This document shows, piece after piece, positions 23,421 to 31,584 of a stretch of 39,343 nucleotides of DNA. Each line of letters begins with the position of its first letter. Position 1 is the first letter of the stretch. The position numbers were made by a program, and so were the translations under genes. The DNA is from an archaeon (GTDB taxonomy: Archaea; Thermoproteota; Nitrososphaeria; Nitrososphaerales; CADDZS01). The notes under the pieces are model-generated. The model was not told the DNA's origin and searched no databases. It worked only from the letters and a program-made list of their open reading frames with translations. Location of the stretch: assembly GCA_902812485.1 (NCBI GenBank), contig CADDZS010000005.1:1-39343 (forward strand), read 5' to 3'.

Positions 23421-24437
23421 TCACGACTTGGACAGTTCCTCCTCGAGCATTTTTAGAAATTGCTCGAGCTGTGATTTTCTTATCCTTGCACCACTCGCAT
23501 TTGGATGACCTCCGCCTGACGCACCAAGCCGAGAGGCAATCCTCCCAACTATCTTCCCAAGATCATAGCTTGACCCTTCTCTGGAGCGAAGAGAAATTTC
23601 GTAGAATCCTACCTCTTCTTCACGTATCGCGACACCGACTGGGACATCAAATGCCCCTATCAGGAAGTTCGCAACATTACCTGTTGCCGATTCCCTAGTC
23701 TTGAAATAGGCAAAATTTTTCCTCCTTACCCCTTCATCACGTATTTTCTCCATCAGAAGAGCCGCGCGCTTTGCATAAGTTTGAGCGTATTCAGAAGCTC
23801 CGTCAATCTCGTGCGGTAACTTGCCGCTTGCCAGATCGCGTGCTAGCTCGATGAGCCTTCTGTTACTTTCTTTTCCACCTCTCCCTATCGTTGCAATCGA
23901 AAATGAGAGGACCGTAGCCTCGTACAAGAGGAACTGTCTGTCAAAAGAGCCAATAAGTTTCCTTGCCTCGAGTCTGCTGTCCATATAATCTGTTATGGCG
24001 CCGCAGCAAGCAAGGATCTTCATCTTTGGCGAATCCTTCAAGTTCTCAAGGTATTTCGTATAAATGAGGACTGAAGTGCACTCCTCGGTAGAATGGTAAA
24101 TATCAACTCCAGCGACTGTGAGTTTTGAGCGATATTCGGAATTGATCGGGTGATGGTCGATGTAATGGACACTTGCTCCTTCCTTAATTCTCAGTCTTTG
24201 TAGTTCGTCAAAGAAGGCACCAAAGGTTGTGGGATTCAATCCCAAGTCACAGACAAACAACTCCTTGCAGTTTTTGATTCGGGAAAGGGTTTCAGCCATG
24301 TCTGCGTAATCTGTGAGAAATATCTCTGCAGAAGTCAGACTTCTAATCATGGCGGCAGAAGATATCCCATCCGCGTCTTTTCTATGCGAGACGACAACCG
24401 CCCCATCGGGAGCTCGCGGGAAATCCATTTCTTGCAT
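23421..24437 (-). CDS. DHH-family phosphoesterase
   Basis: This is a RecJ/nanoRNase-like phosphoesterase of 338 residues. The DHH domain has VVSHRKDADGISSAAMI (about 15-31), FVCDLGLNP and YIDHHPIN (about 92-99) as Mn-binding motifs, then a linker helix region. The DHHA1 domain ends with ASGGGHPNASGARI (about 307-320), the substrate-binding GGGHxxAxG loop. Possible substrates include short oligonucleotides, pAp or cyclic dinucleotides, and these cannot be separated by eye. It lies 30 bp downstream of the MocA-like gene on the same strand, apparently as the last gene of a moaA-mocA-DHH unit. Met4 is an alternative start. Confidence 0.88.
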   Translation of the reverse strand: MQEMDFPRAPDGAVVVSHRKDADGISSAAMIRSLTSAEIFLTDYADMAETLSRIKNCKELFVCDLGLNPTTFGAFFDELQRLRIKEGASVHYIDHHPINSEYRSKLTVAGVDIYHSTEECTSVLIYTKYLENLKDSPKMKILACCGAITDYMDSRLEARKLIGSFDRQFLLYEATVLSFSIATIGRGGKESNRRLIELARDLASGKLPHEIDGASEYAQTYAKRAALLMEKIRDEGVRRKNFAYFKTRESATGNVANFLIGAFDVPVGVAIREEEVGFYEISLRSREGSSYDLGKIVGRIASRLGASGGGHPNASGARIRKSQLEQFLKMLEEELSKS

Positions 24438-24467
24438 ACCTAAACCAAAAGATCTTAGCGCGTTTTC

Positions 24468-25094
24468 TCAAATTTTCTTGGGGAGATCGCTCTTTGTATC
24501 GACGTCAAGAAAGACCCTCGAATCTTCTATGCATATGAGGCTTACCTTCGTTGACCACTTTTGGAGGATTTGTTTTCCTCCCACATCTCCTCTTAACGCG
24601 CTGAGCTCTTGGAAGTAATCTCTTGCGAAGAGTACTGGGTTTCTAGCTTCTCCCTTGTAAGCAAGGGCAACTATTGAAGAGGACGGCGAAGATCGTCTTT
24701 CGAATGATTCAATCATCATGTTAAGATGCTCTGCTCTTAGAAATGGCTGATCCCCCACCATCAGAATCACTGCGTCGCAGCTAGCTGGTATTTGCTCGAT
24801 TGCAGTCCTGATCGATGTGGAAAGCCCATTCATGTAATCATGATTTACTAGCACTCTTGCTCGATTTATCTTGAGCGTTTTCAGTATTTCGTTGGCACAG
24901 TGACCCAGCACCAAGAAGACTGGAGTTGCACGCGAGCCTTCCGCCGCGTCTACTGCGGCTTGAAGTAAGCGCTTTCTATTTCCCCCCTGATCGATCTCGG
25001 CAAGTTGCTTAACCTCACCAAAACGTTTGGACATTCCTGCGCCTAGAATGGCGCATGCCACCGACCTATTCCCTTCTTGAGGATTTTCCATCAA
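24468..25094 (-). CDS. mocA: MobA/MocA-like molybdenum-cofactor cytidylyltransferase
   Basis: This NTP-transferase of 208 residues probably converts Mo-molybdopterin to the cytosine dinucleotide form used by CoxL/XdhA-type hydroxylases. The nucleotide-binding opening is CAILGAGMSKRFGEVKQL (about 14-31). NHDYMNGLSTSIRTAI and ILMVGDQPFLRAEHL (metal-binding Asp) follow. The MocA-specific C-terminal pattern is present: RNPVLFARDYFQELSALRGDVGGKQIL and FLDVDTKSDL. GTP-specific MobA and CTP-specific MocA cannot be separated strictly by eye, but the RNPVLF and GDVGGK region and a CoxL-like enzyme 2.5 kb away favour MocA. The start is ATG at 25094 (tandem ATGATG). Confidence 0.85.
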   Translation of the reverse strand: MMENPQEGNRSVACAILGAGMSKRFGEVKQLAEIDQGGNRKRLLQAAVDAAEGSRATPVFLVLGHCANEILKTLKINRARVLVNHDYMNGLSTSIRTAIEQIPASCDAVILMVGDQPFLRAEHLNMMIESFERRSSPSSSIVALAYKGEARNPVLFARDYFQELSALRGDVGGKQILQKWSTKVSLICIEDSRVFLDVDTKSDLPKKI

Positions 25095-25274
25095 ATTTCA
25101 AAAGTCCCAGTCACTTGATCAAATCTGTGAAGTAAAAGAATACACAAGAAGGACCTCAAGATTCCCCTCTATGGAAAGAAAAATACAATATGTCATATCT
25201 CTCTGTCGATCCGGCAGAGGAAAAAACTGGATACTGCCTGAGAAGGAAGTCACTTAGCTGATTCTATATCTTTA

Positions 25275-26285
25275 CTAGCCACCTGTGACGTACATCGGCC
25301 TCACATGGTGAAGCGAAGCTACCGAGCTCTCCTTGATCAAACTCTCTACCCCACGGGCTTTGAGCTTCACTACTCGTCTCAGGAAATCTTTAATTTCCTC
25401 ATCGCTTGCGTTGCTTCTCAACAAACTGGCAACATCATATTCATGAGTATCGAAGAGGCATGGAACGATCTTTCCGTCGGCAGTTAGGCGCAATCTATCA
25501 CAATCGCTACAGAATGGCTTTGTTATGGAAGTTATGATTCCGAATTCTCCTCCGCCGTCTTCAAATTTGTAGTTCACAGCTGTGCTTCCTTGCTCTCTTT
25601 CGAGCTGAATAACATTGTAAAGCTTCTTTATCTTGGAAAGTATCTCTTCTCCGGATACGACCTTGTCCATTCCCCACATCTTCCTTCCATCGAATGGCAT
25701 GTATTCAATGAAGCGAACATTCAGGTTCTCGCTGTTTGCGAGGGAAGCGAAATCAAGTATTTCATCATCGTTATACCCTCTTATTATTACTGCGTTTATC
25801 TTGATGGAATCAAACCCAACTTCTTTTGCTACTTTGATTCCTTGAAGCACCTTTTCGTGCGCGTCCCTCTGAGTGACTGTGGCAAACCTGGACCTTCGAA
25901 GGCTGTGAAGACTAACGGTAACGGATTGAAGCCCAGCCTTCCTGAGAGATCGAGCCTTCTCCTCCAGATAGAAACCGTTAGTTGTCATTCCAATCCGCTT
26001 GATTCCAGGCGTCGAAGCAATGAGACTCACTAGCCTCTCCACGTCCTTTCGTACTAGCGGCTCACCGCCAGAGATGCGGATTCTGTCTACTCCAAAGTCG
26101 CAAAATATCTTGACTAGTCGGATGATCTCTTCGAAAGAGAGAATTCTTTCATTAGGTATCCATTCAGGAGTCTCGGGCATGCAGAAAGTGCAGCGAAAAT
26201 TGCACTTGTCCGTAATCGAAAGACGGAGTTTCCTTGCAACTCTGCCGTAGGAGTCGACCAGCTCGAAGATCCGCGTGTTTGACAC
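25275..26285 (-). CDS. moaA: GTP 3',8-cyclase MoaA
   Basis: This radical-SAM enzyme performs the first step of molybdopterin synthesis with MoaC. The 336-residue protein has the N-terminal [4Fe-4S] motif CNFRCTFC (Cys28, Cys32, Cys35), SAM-binding RISGGEPLVRKDVERLV and TTNGFYL. The second cluster is formed by CSDCDRLRLTADGKIVPC (about residues 258-275). The chain ends in the functional double glycine, RPMYVTGG, which is needed for activity in known MoaA. The start is GTG at 26285, with an AT-rich TATA-like TTATTAAT about 35 nt upstream. moaC and the other moa genes are not in the window. Confidence 0.96.
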   Translation of the reverse strand: MSNTRIFELVDSYGRVARKLRLSITDKCNFRCTFCMPETPEWIPNERILSFEEIIRLVKIFCDFGVDRIRISGGEPLVRKDVERLVSLIASTPGIKRIGMTTNGFYLEEKARSLRKAGLQSVTVSLHSLRRSRFATVTQRDAHEKVLQGIKVAKEVGFDSIKINAVIIRGYNDDEILDFASLANSENLNVRFIEYMPFDGRKMWGMDKVVSGEEILSKIKKLYNVIQLEREQGSTAVNYKFEDGGGEFGIITSITKPFCSDCDRLRLTADGKIVPCLFDTHEYDVASLLRSNASDEEIKDFLRRVVKLKARGVESLIKESSVASLHHVRPMYVTGG

Positions 26286-26513
26286 CCTATGGCAAACCCT
26301 GAAGAATTCTAATTGTGAAGGAGATTAATAACTTTCACTCACTTGTGAGGCCGGATCGAGAGAGTTTTTGAGGCATTTTTCACGTCTCACAAACAAAAAT
26401 TTCTGGTTTCTAAAGTGAACGAACGAAACGTTTCACCCAGAAATCATTACAAGGCAACGATTTGGGGAAGTTAATGAAATTGAGAGCTTGGCTGAGTATC
26501 TTGACTTCCTTGT

Positions 26514-26520
26514 AGGAGGT
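26514..26520 (+). promoter_or_regulatory. strong ribosome-binding site of the EamA gene
   Basis: AGGAGGT lies 10 nt before the ATG at 26531. It is the best Shine-Dalgarno match I noticed in the window, where many genes instead have short leaders, and it fixes this start. Confidence 0.6.
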
Positions 26521-26530
26521 TGTTCGCGGA

Positions 26531-27586
26531 ATGAAGGAAGAAAGACAACAACAAGACGCAGGGAAGTCGGGAGGAGGAGAACGACAAGCAAAGGATTCCG
26601 GAAGGAGTTTCAAAGGAGCTCGAAGGGGTTACATGCTAGGCATGAGCTTCACGCTCATGTCTGCGATTCTTTGGGGAAGCACCTATCCCATCATCAAAAT
26701 CGCTCTCTTGTACTTCACGCCATATCAGATTTCATTTTTTAGGGCATCATTTGGCTCAGCCTCACTTTTAGTCTATCTTGTTTTCAGAGGCAAATTCAAG
26801 ACTGCATTTCCCCATGGCGAAAGAGAGTTCCTAAGAGTTTTCGTTGCGTCGTTAATTGGGGCAACTTTGTTCTGGACGTTCCTCAATCTATCGATCGAGT
26901 ATCTTCAGCCAGACATCTCAACTTTCTTGGTGGCTCTTTATCCTCTTTTTGCAATTGTTCTGGCGACTGTGCTGCTTCGCGAAAGGATGACACTGCGTAG
27001 GGCCTGTGGGGTTGCTCTTGGACTAGCTGGTACGTATTTGATAGTTGTATATTCAAGCGATGTGAAAGTAACTGGCAGTTATCCCATACTAGGGATTGTT
27101 TCAGCTCTTTGCGCTGCCTTTTCATGGGCAGGCTACATGGTGCTTTCTAGAGTTTTGATGGAGGAAAAGGAGACAAAAGAAAACTTGAGAGAGTCGGCAA
27201 TTTCTCCAGATAAACTCACTTTCAACACTTTCCTGCTTGCTATTCCAACCACCTTCGTTTTGAGCCTAGTCGCTAGCCTCCCTGTTGGAGGATATCTTTC
27301 CGCTGTTTCAAAAAATGATTACGAGCCGCTTGTTTACGTTGTATATCTGGGAGTCCTTACTTCCGCATTTGCCTTCCTAATTTTCAATGTCGGTATGAGG
27401 AGGATAGGCGTAAGTGCATCTGCCATAAACCAGCTTTTGTTTCCAGTCGTTGCGGTGATTCTCTCCTACTTCTTCTTAGGGGAAGTCTTGACTTTGAGTG
27501 AGGTTAGCGGAATGGCTCTAATCGCCACAGGCATCATCATCGCCCAAGTTTCTCAAGAAGAAGGGGAAAGAGGCCAACGAGGATGA
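26531..27586 (+). CDS. EamA-family (DMT) transporter
   Basis: This is a predicted ten-helix drug/metabolite exporter of 351 residues. A hydrophilic, Gln/Lys/Gly-rich N-terminus (1-35) precedes two EamA repeats. The first opens with FTLMSAILWGSTYPIIKIAL (about 40-59) and includes LSIEYLQPDISTFLVALYPLFAIVLATVLLRERMTLRRACG. The second opens with GIVSALCAAFSWAGYMVLSRVL and ends LLFPVVAVILSYFFLGEVLTLSEVSGMALIATGIIIA. Duplicated motifs and the LGE loop are standard for the family. The substrate is unknown. It is inserted between the molybdenum genes and is convergent with the CoxL-like gene (11 bp between stops), so a functional link is possible but unproven. Confidence 0.92.
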   Translation: MKEERQQQDAGKSGGGERQAKDSGRSFKGARRGYMLGMSFTLMSAILWGSTYPIIKIALLYFTPYQISFFRASFGSASLLVYLVFRGKFKTAFPHGEREFLRVFVASLIGATLFWTFLNLSIEYLQPDISTFLVALYPLFAIVLATVLLRERMTLRRACGVALGLAGTYLIVVYSSDVKVTGSYPILGIVSALCAAFSWAGYMVLSRVLMEEKETKENLRESAISPDKLTFNTFLLAIPTTFVLSLVASLPVGGYLSAVSKNDYEPLVYVVYLGVLTSAFAFLIFNVGMRRIGVSASAINQLLFPVVAVILSYFFLGEVLTLSEVSGMALIATGIIIAQVSQEEGERGQRG

Positions 27587-27597
27587 GGTCGATGATC

Positions 27598-29982
27598 CTA
27601 GCTTCTCAAATTGGAGCTCTTTCTTATCAGCGAGAGAATCTTCTCGGGCGTTGCGGGGAGTTCGACAAATTTGACACCGAAAGGAGACAAAGCGTCATCG
27701 ATGGCGTTTGTTATTGCGCCAGCAGCTGGAATCGCGGCTCCTTCTCCCATGCCCTTGAATCCTCCGAGAGTCAGGGAAGGAGTCTCGATGGAGTCTATCA
27801 GAACTTCAGGTATCTCGTTAGCGGTCGGCAGAAGATAATCAACGAAGGTCGAAGACTGCAACTGTCCATCCCGATCGTACACTAGATCTTCAAGTATTGC
27901 ACCGCCTATTCCGTGTGCAAGTGCTCCGTGAACTTGGCCGTGAGCAGTCATCGGGTTCACAACAACTCCGCTATCGTCGACGACGAAGTACCTGAGTAGC
28001 TTGATGCTCCCAGTCTCGGGGTCAACCTCAACTTCGGCGAGATGGGAAGCGTAGCTACATGTTGTAGGTGCGTCAGGCTCATAGAAGGAGACGAAATCAA
28101 GTCCAGGCTCCAAGCCCTCTGGGAGTTTGCTTGACATTCGAAGAGCAATGTCGCATATCTCCTTGAAAGAGATCGTTTTTGTTCTGTCTGATTTGGAGTA
28201 GATGATGCTGTCCCTTAGCTCGAGATCTTCGGGCGGGTACTTCAAAATATAAGCTGCTATCAAGAGAACCTTGTCCTTCATCTTCTTTGCACTCTTTATG
28301 CACGCACCTCCGGTTGTCACGGTCGCCCTGCTAGCCCAAGCTCCAAATCCATATGGAGCGTGCAGTGTGTCTCCCTCTAGGACACGGATATCTTCAAACT
28401 TCACTCCCAAATAGTCGGAAATTATCTGAGCAAATACCGTTTCGTGTGCTTGTCCCTGCCCAGCCATGCCCAGCTCCGCGGTGACCTTCCCAGAAGGATC
28501 TGCAAACAACCTACAAGACTCCCATCCTCCCACAGCCCAACCCAAAGGCCCCTGCAATCGAGAGGAGCCGGGCGCTGTGTACTCAACATAGGTTGCTATC
28601 CCAAGCCCGACGAACTTGCCGCTCTTCTTCTTCATCAGGATCTCGGCCTTCGTTCTCTCGTAATTTGCGAGTCTGAGCAAGCGACTGAGAGCTTGCTTGT
28701 AATCACCCGAATCATAAGTCACGCCCACTGGGGTTGTCCAAGGGAGTTCGTCTTTGTCAATCATGTTCTTGAGGCGAATTTCCGCAGGATCAATCCCAAG
28801 CTTCCTTGCGGCAATGTCCATCATCCGCTCGATCACGTAGGCCGCAACCGGTCTACCAAATCCTCTATGGGGGCCGCACGGTGCTTTGTTAGTCACAACG
28901 CAGATTAGATCAAAATCATAGTTTTTCAGCCTGTAGGGCCCGGGCATTGAGGCGCACGTTAGCATCGCAGGTTGCACTTCCGTCCAGAAAGTTCCCGAGA
29001 CTCCAAAATCCGCTATTATTTTGTCTCTTAAGCCAAGAAGCGTTCCGTCTTTCCTAAATGCGCCCTCAACATAGTGAACTTGCTGTCTTTCGTGGCCTGC
29101 AGTTAGCATGTGTTCCTTCCTATCTTCTACCCATTTCACCGGTCTCCCCAATTTCATGGAGAGTATTACTATGCTGACCTCGTCTTGGAATACTGCAGAC
29201 TTTATCCCAAAACCCCCGCCTACACGAGGTGCAATAACTCGGATTCTGTGCTCGGGAAAATCAATAGTTTGAGAGAGGAAGGTGCGCAGAACATGAGGAA
29301 ACTGAGTTGTCGCGTAAACTAGGAGAGTCCCCTCAGATCTGTCATAACTTGAGATGATCGCCCTAGTTTCGATGGGAGTTGGAGAATATCGATTGCTGAC
29401 AAGCCTTTCCCTTATTATTACTTCTGCCTCTTTGAAAGCCTTTTCAGTTTCCCCTCCTCTCAAACTGTCCTTGAAGAGTATGTTGTCACCCCACTCTTCG
29501 TAGAGAAGCACCGAATTTTTTTCGAGGGCTTTTTCCGCATCTACAACGGCTGGAAGAACCTCGTACTCTACTTCGATAAGCTCAACTGCATCCTCAGCAA
29601 TTGCCCGTGTCTCAGCTGCAACTGCGACGACAGGCTCTCCCACGTACCTCACCTTGTCAGTAGCAAGAGAAAGCCGCTCTGGGATTCTCATCCCAGGCTT
29701 TTGCATCCAAGAGACAAGCTGCCTTGCGGTCTCTCTTCCTGTGAGAATGTAAACGACTCCTTTCAGTTCGGCCGCTCTACTGAAATCGATATTCTTAATT
29801 CTAGCATGGGCATAGGGGCTCCGGAGAAATGCAGCATAAACCATCCCAGGAATTTTAATGTCATCTGTAAATTTCGCGGCCCCTTGCAAAAGCTGAAGAT
29901 CTTTAAGTGGTTTGATACTTCTTCCTATCATGGCACGTTGCAAGGGCTCTGACACAGTCCTTGCTACAGCTGTGGTTGACAT
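27598..29982 (-). CDS. molybdopterin-binding large subunit of a xanthine/CO/aldehyde dehydrogenase-family enzyme (CoxL-like)
   Basis: This is the catalytic subunit of a molybdenum hydroxylase, 794 residues. N-terminal a/b-hammerhead domain: IGRSIKPLKDLQLLQGAAKFTDDIKIPGM (19-47). Mo-binding domain: GGGFGIKS (255-262) and the active-site loop APCGPHRGFGRP (367-378). The catalytic Glu747 lies in GMGEGAAIP. The form I CO dehydrogenase loop with Cys-Ser-Phe-Arg is absent. HRGFGR resembles form II/other aldehyde-type enzymes, so I do not call CO oxidation. The FeS (CoxS) and FAD (CoxM) subunit genes normally beside it are missing. MocA and MoaA homologs within 5 kb fit cofactor supply. The start is ATG at 29982. 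Confidence 0.92.
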   Translation of the reverse strand: MSTTAVARTVSEPLQRAMIGRSIKPLKDLQLLQGAAKFTDDIKIPGMVYAAFLRSPYAHARIKNIDFSRAAELKGVVYILTGRETARQLVSWMQKPGMRIPERLSLATDKVRYVGEPVVAVAAETRAIAEDAVELIEVEYEVLPAVVDAEKALEKNSVLLYEEWGDNILFKDSLRGGETEKAFKEAEVIIRERLVSNRYSPTPIETRAIISSYDRSEGTLLVYATTQFPHVLRTFLSQTIDFPEHRIRVIAPRVGGGFGIKSAVFQDEVSIVILSMKLGRPVKWVEDRKEHMLTAGHERQQVHYVEGAFRKDGTLLGLRDKIIADFGVSGTFWTEVQPAMLTCASMPGPYRLKNYDFDLICVVTNKAPCGPHRGFGRPVAAYVIERMMDIAARKLGIDPAEIRLKNMIDKDELPWTTPVGVTYDSGDYKQALSRLLRLANYERTKAEILMKKKSGKFVGLGIATYVEYTAPGSSRLQGPLGWAVGGWESCRLFADPSGKVTAELGMAGQGQAHETVFAQIISDYLGVKFEDIRVLEGDTLHAPYGFGAWASRATVTTGGACIKSAKKMKDKVLLIAAYILKYPPEDLELRDSIIYSKSDRTKTISFKEICDIALRMSSKLPEGLEPGLDFVSFYEPDAPTTCSYASHLAEVEVDPETGSIKLLRYFVVDDSGVVVNPMTAHGQVHGALAHGIGGAILEDLVYDRDGQLQSSTFVDYLLPTANEIPEVLIDSIETPSLTLGGFKGMGEGAAIPAAGAITNAIDDALSPFGVKFVELPATPEKILSLIRKSSNLRS

Positions 29983-30324
29983 TTTCTCTGTCCTCTTGCC
30001 AATATCGGGCCTGAATCCCTTTCTTAGATATTTTCATTGGCTTCCGAATTCTGTCAAGAGCTTGCTCGGGTAAGAATGGTGGTGTTACCGAGTAGGTCTT
30101 GAGCTAGGGATGAGCCGCGTTCTATTAAGATTCAAGTTTCCTTTTTTGGGGTTGCGGGAAAAAGTCAAATCAGTCGCTGTTAATTGCTCGTACTCGCTTT
30201 CATGACCCGCTTTTGGATTCTTACACTGAAACTATGCAGACAAGGAAAAAGAGCAAGCAAGGAGAGACAGTAAAAAAGGGGTACCTTCGAGCTTTCTAGT
30301 TCATCTGTGCCACTTGTTTCCTTG
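29983..30324. other. 342-bp intergenic region upstream of the CoxL-like gene
   Basis: No frame resembles CoxS, CoxM or any other protein. It should hold the CoxL-like promoter, but no clear TATA element stands out. A purine-rich stretch GGACAGAGAAA precedes the CoxL-like ATG. Confidence 0.4.
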
Positions 30325-30723
30325 CTATTTTGGAAGCGAAGGAATTGATTCCAATTTTGACTTTAGAGCAATCTGCAGCTCCTTCAGACTGTCCACCAAA
30401 ATTATGCATGTGCGGCTCCATTGGAGCCATTCCATTGGAAATTCTTTCCTGAATTTGTCAAATCCCATTCTTTCGATCTTTTCGATGTATTGATTCTCCT
30501 GAGCGATGTCTCTGTAAACCAATCGAATCTTTCTCGCAAGGTCTTGAGGAAATGATACAAGATCTTTTTGGACACTTTCATAACCTGAGACTTGAAGGCG
30601 TGACTTGCAACCCTTCGTGTTTGCGGCTGGTGACGCAATAATCTGATTTGATTCAACCTCTTTCAAGAGGTTTGAATATGCTTCCCTTAGTCTTTGAGCA
30701 CCTTCTACATCGATGTTTGACAT
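30325..30723 (-). CDS. hypothetical helical protein
   Basis: I do not recognise this 132-residue protein. It is predicted soluble and almost wholly alpha-helical, with charged amphipathic segments such as GAQRLREAYSNLLKEVE, FPQDLARKIRLVYRDIAQENQYIEKIERMGFDKFRKEF and IILVDSLKELQIALKSKLE. It has a single WLQW aromatic cluster and no metal or nucleotide motif. It begins with ATG at 30723 after GGTGAGAATCAAAC, a possible weak ribosome-binding site. It lies on the same strand as the cupredoxin gene, 205 bp downstream of it. The coding call rests on length, composition and start context only. Confidence 0.55.
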   Translation of the reverse strand: MSNIDVEGAQRLREAYSNLLKEVESNQIIASPAANTKGCKSRLQVSGYESVQKDLVSFPQDLARKIRLVYRDIAQENQYIEKIERMGFDKFRKEFPMEWLQWSRTCIILVDSLKELQIALKSKLESIPSLPK

Positions 30724-30928
30724 GTTTGATTCTCACCTTTGCAAGCGGGGGCAAGAAAATGCGGGAGATGTGTTCCTTTTCGCTTCCATTTGTTTATTCG
30801 GCTGATTTGATCAGCCAGGTTTCAGAAAAATCGATAAGACAGAGGTTAAGGCTTCCGTATTCGCAAATAGAACTACAACTACTAAGAAGTCAGGAGAATC
30901 ATCATCTCTCATGCTCTATTTATTCAAA

Positions 30929-31423
30929 CTATGCTTCTACGACCAGCCTACCGTTCTGCATCAAGGGATGAATAGCACAAATTATGCTGCAAAATATAGT
31001 ATAGTTTCCCACTTGATTTGCAACGAATTTGACTGTCCTAATCTGGCCCGTTGAAGGAACAGAGATACCACTGGGGAAGTAATGCGAAATTGCGAAACCA
31101 TGAGCCTCTGATGAAGCGCAGTTGTAGATGTCAAAGACAACAGTTTGCCCCTTATGAACAATCACGACTGGCCAAGGGGTGGTTATGTGGTATGCACTCC
31201 CATTGATTCCTTCATACGAACCATTGTCACTTTCTATGATTGCAAATGTCGCAGTCGAAGCGTTAGCGTTTGAAGAAGCAAACCCTTGAGCCGGCCCAGA
31301 ACGGAGACTTTGACACACATCTGAAGCCCTGATAGGTACGAAACGAAGATAGACAAATATTCCGCTTACCGCAAGCAGAACGAAAACAACACTGATCATG
31401 CCGATTAACGTCGCTCTCTTCAT
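30929..31423 (-). CDS. membrane-anchored cupredoxin with CuA-like ligand pattern
   Basis: This is a predicted exported copper protein of 164 residues. Residues 5-27 form one membrane anchor, and the rest is a cupredoxin domain facing outside. Candidate copper ligands are His108 (EAHGF), Cys145, Cys149, His152 and Met155 in FCSIICAIHPLM. The C-x3-C pair recalls the CuA site of cytochrome oxidase subunit II and N2O reductase. The spacing to His is one shorter than in CuA (x2 not x3) and matches the C-x2-H-x2-M of blue copper proteins, so the centre type is uncertain. No oxidase subunit I is nearby. An upstream frame from 31516 is rejected because it crosses a G9 tract and the likely promoter. 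Confidence 0.8.
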   Translation of the reverse strand: MKRATLIGMISVVFVLLAVSGIFVYLRFVPIRASDVCQSLRSGPAQGFASSNANASTATFAIIESDNGSYEGINGSAYHITTPWPVVIVHKGQTVVFDIYNCASSEAHGFAISHYFPSGISVPSTGQIRTVKFVANQVGNYTIFCSIICAIHPLMQNGRLVVEA

Positions 31424-31440
31424 CGTTTCTCCCTCGCGCT

Positions 31441-31449
31441 CCCCCCCCC
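31441..31449 (-). repeat. G9 homopolymer tract before the cupredoxin start
   Basis: Nine consecutive G on the coding strand, preceded by CGATTTTTTTC, lie 18-26 nt before the ATG at 31423. Such tracts slip during replication or sequencing and could alter leader length or spacing. Confidence 0.6.
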
Positions 31450-31464
31450 GAAAAAAATCGAAAA

Positions 31465-31476
31465 TAATGCGCATTA
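31465..31476. promoter_or_regulatory. palindrome TAATGCGCATTA, candidate operator
   Basis: This perfect 12-bp palindrome lies between the divergent cupredoxin and ZIP-like genes. Its position beside the AT-rich probable TATA region of the cupredoxin gene is suited to a dimeric regulator. Confidence 0.4.
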
Positions 31477-31489
31477 CCCTATTTGTGAC

Positions 31490-31497
31490 TGACGTCA
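31490..31497. promoter_or_regulatory. palindrome TGACGTCA in the divergent promoter region
   Basis: A second exact palindrome of 8 bp lies 13 bp from the first. It is short enough to occur by chance, and is noted because two symmetric sites share one divergent region. Confidence 0.25.
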
Positions 31498-31584
31498 TTT
31501 TAGTCTTTTGGCTCAAAATGAGAAAAATGTAGCTGAACTTCGTTCAGGTTTTCGAGTGACAAGTGGGTTTCGGAGCTTCGCATC

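Noticed and set aside
27598-29982. Annotation as form I carbon monoxide dehydrogenase CoxL
   Set aside because: The diagnostic Cys-Ser-Phe-Arg loop is absent; the loop reads PHRGFGRP.
30929-31516. Calling the cupredoxin cytochrome c oxidase subunit II
   Set aside because: Only one membrane helix, non-standard Cys-His spacing, missing bridging Glu, and no oxidase genes nearby.
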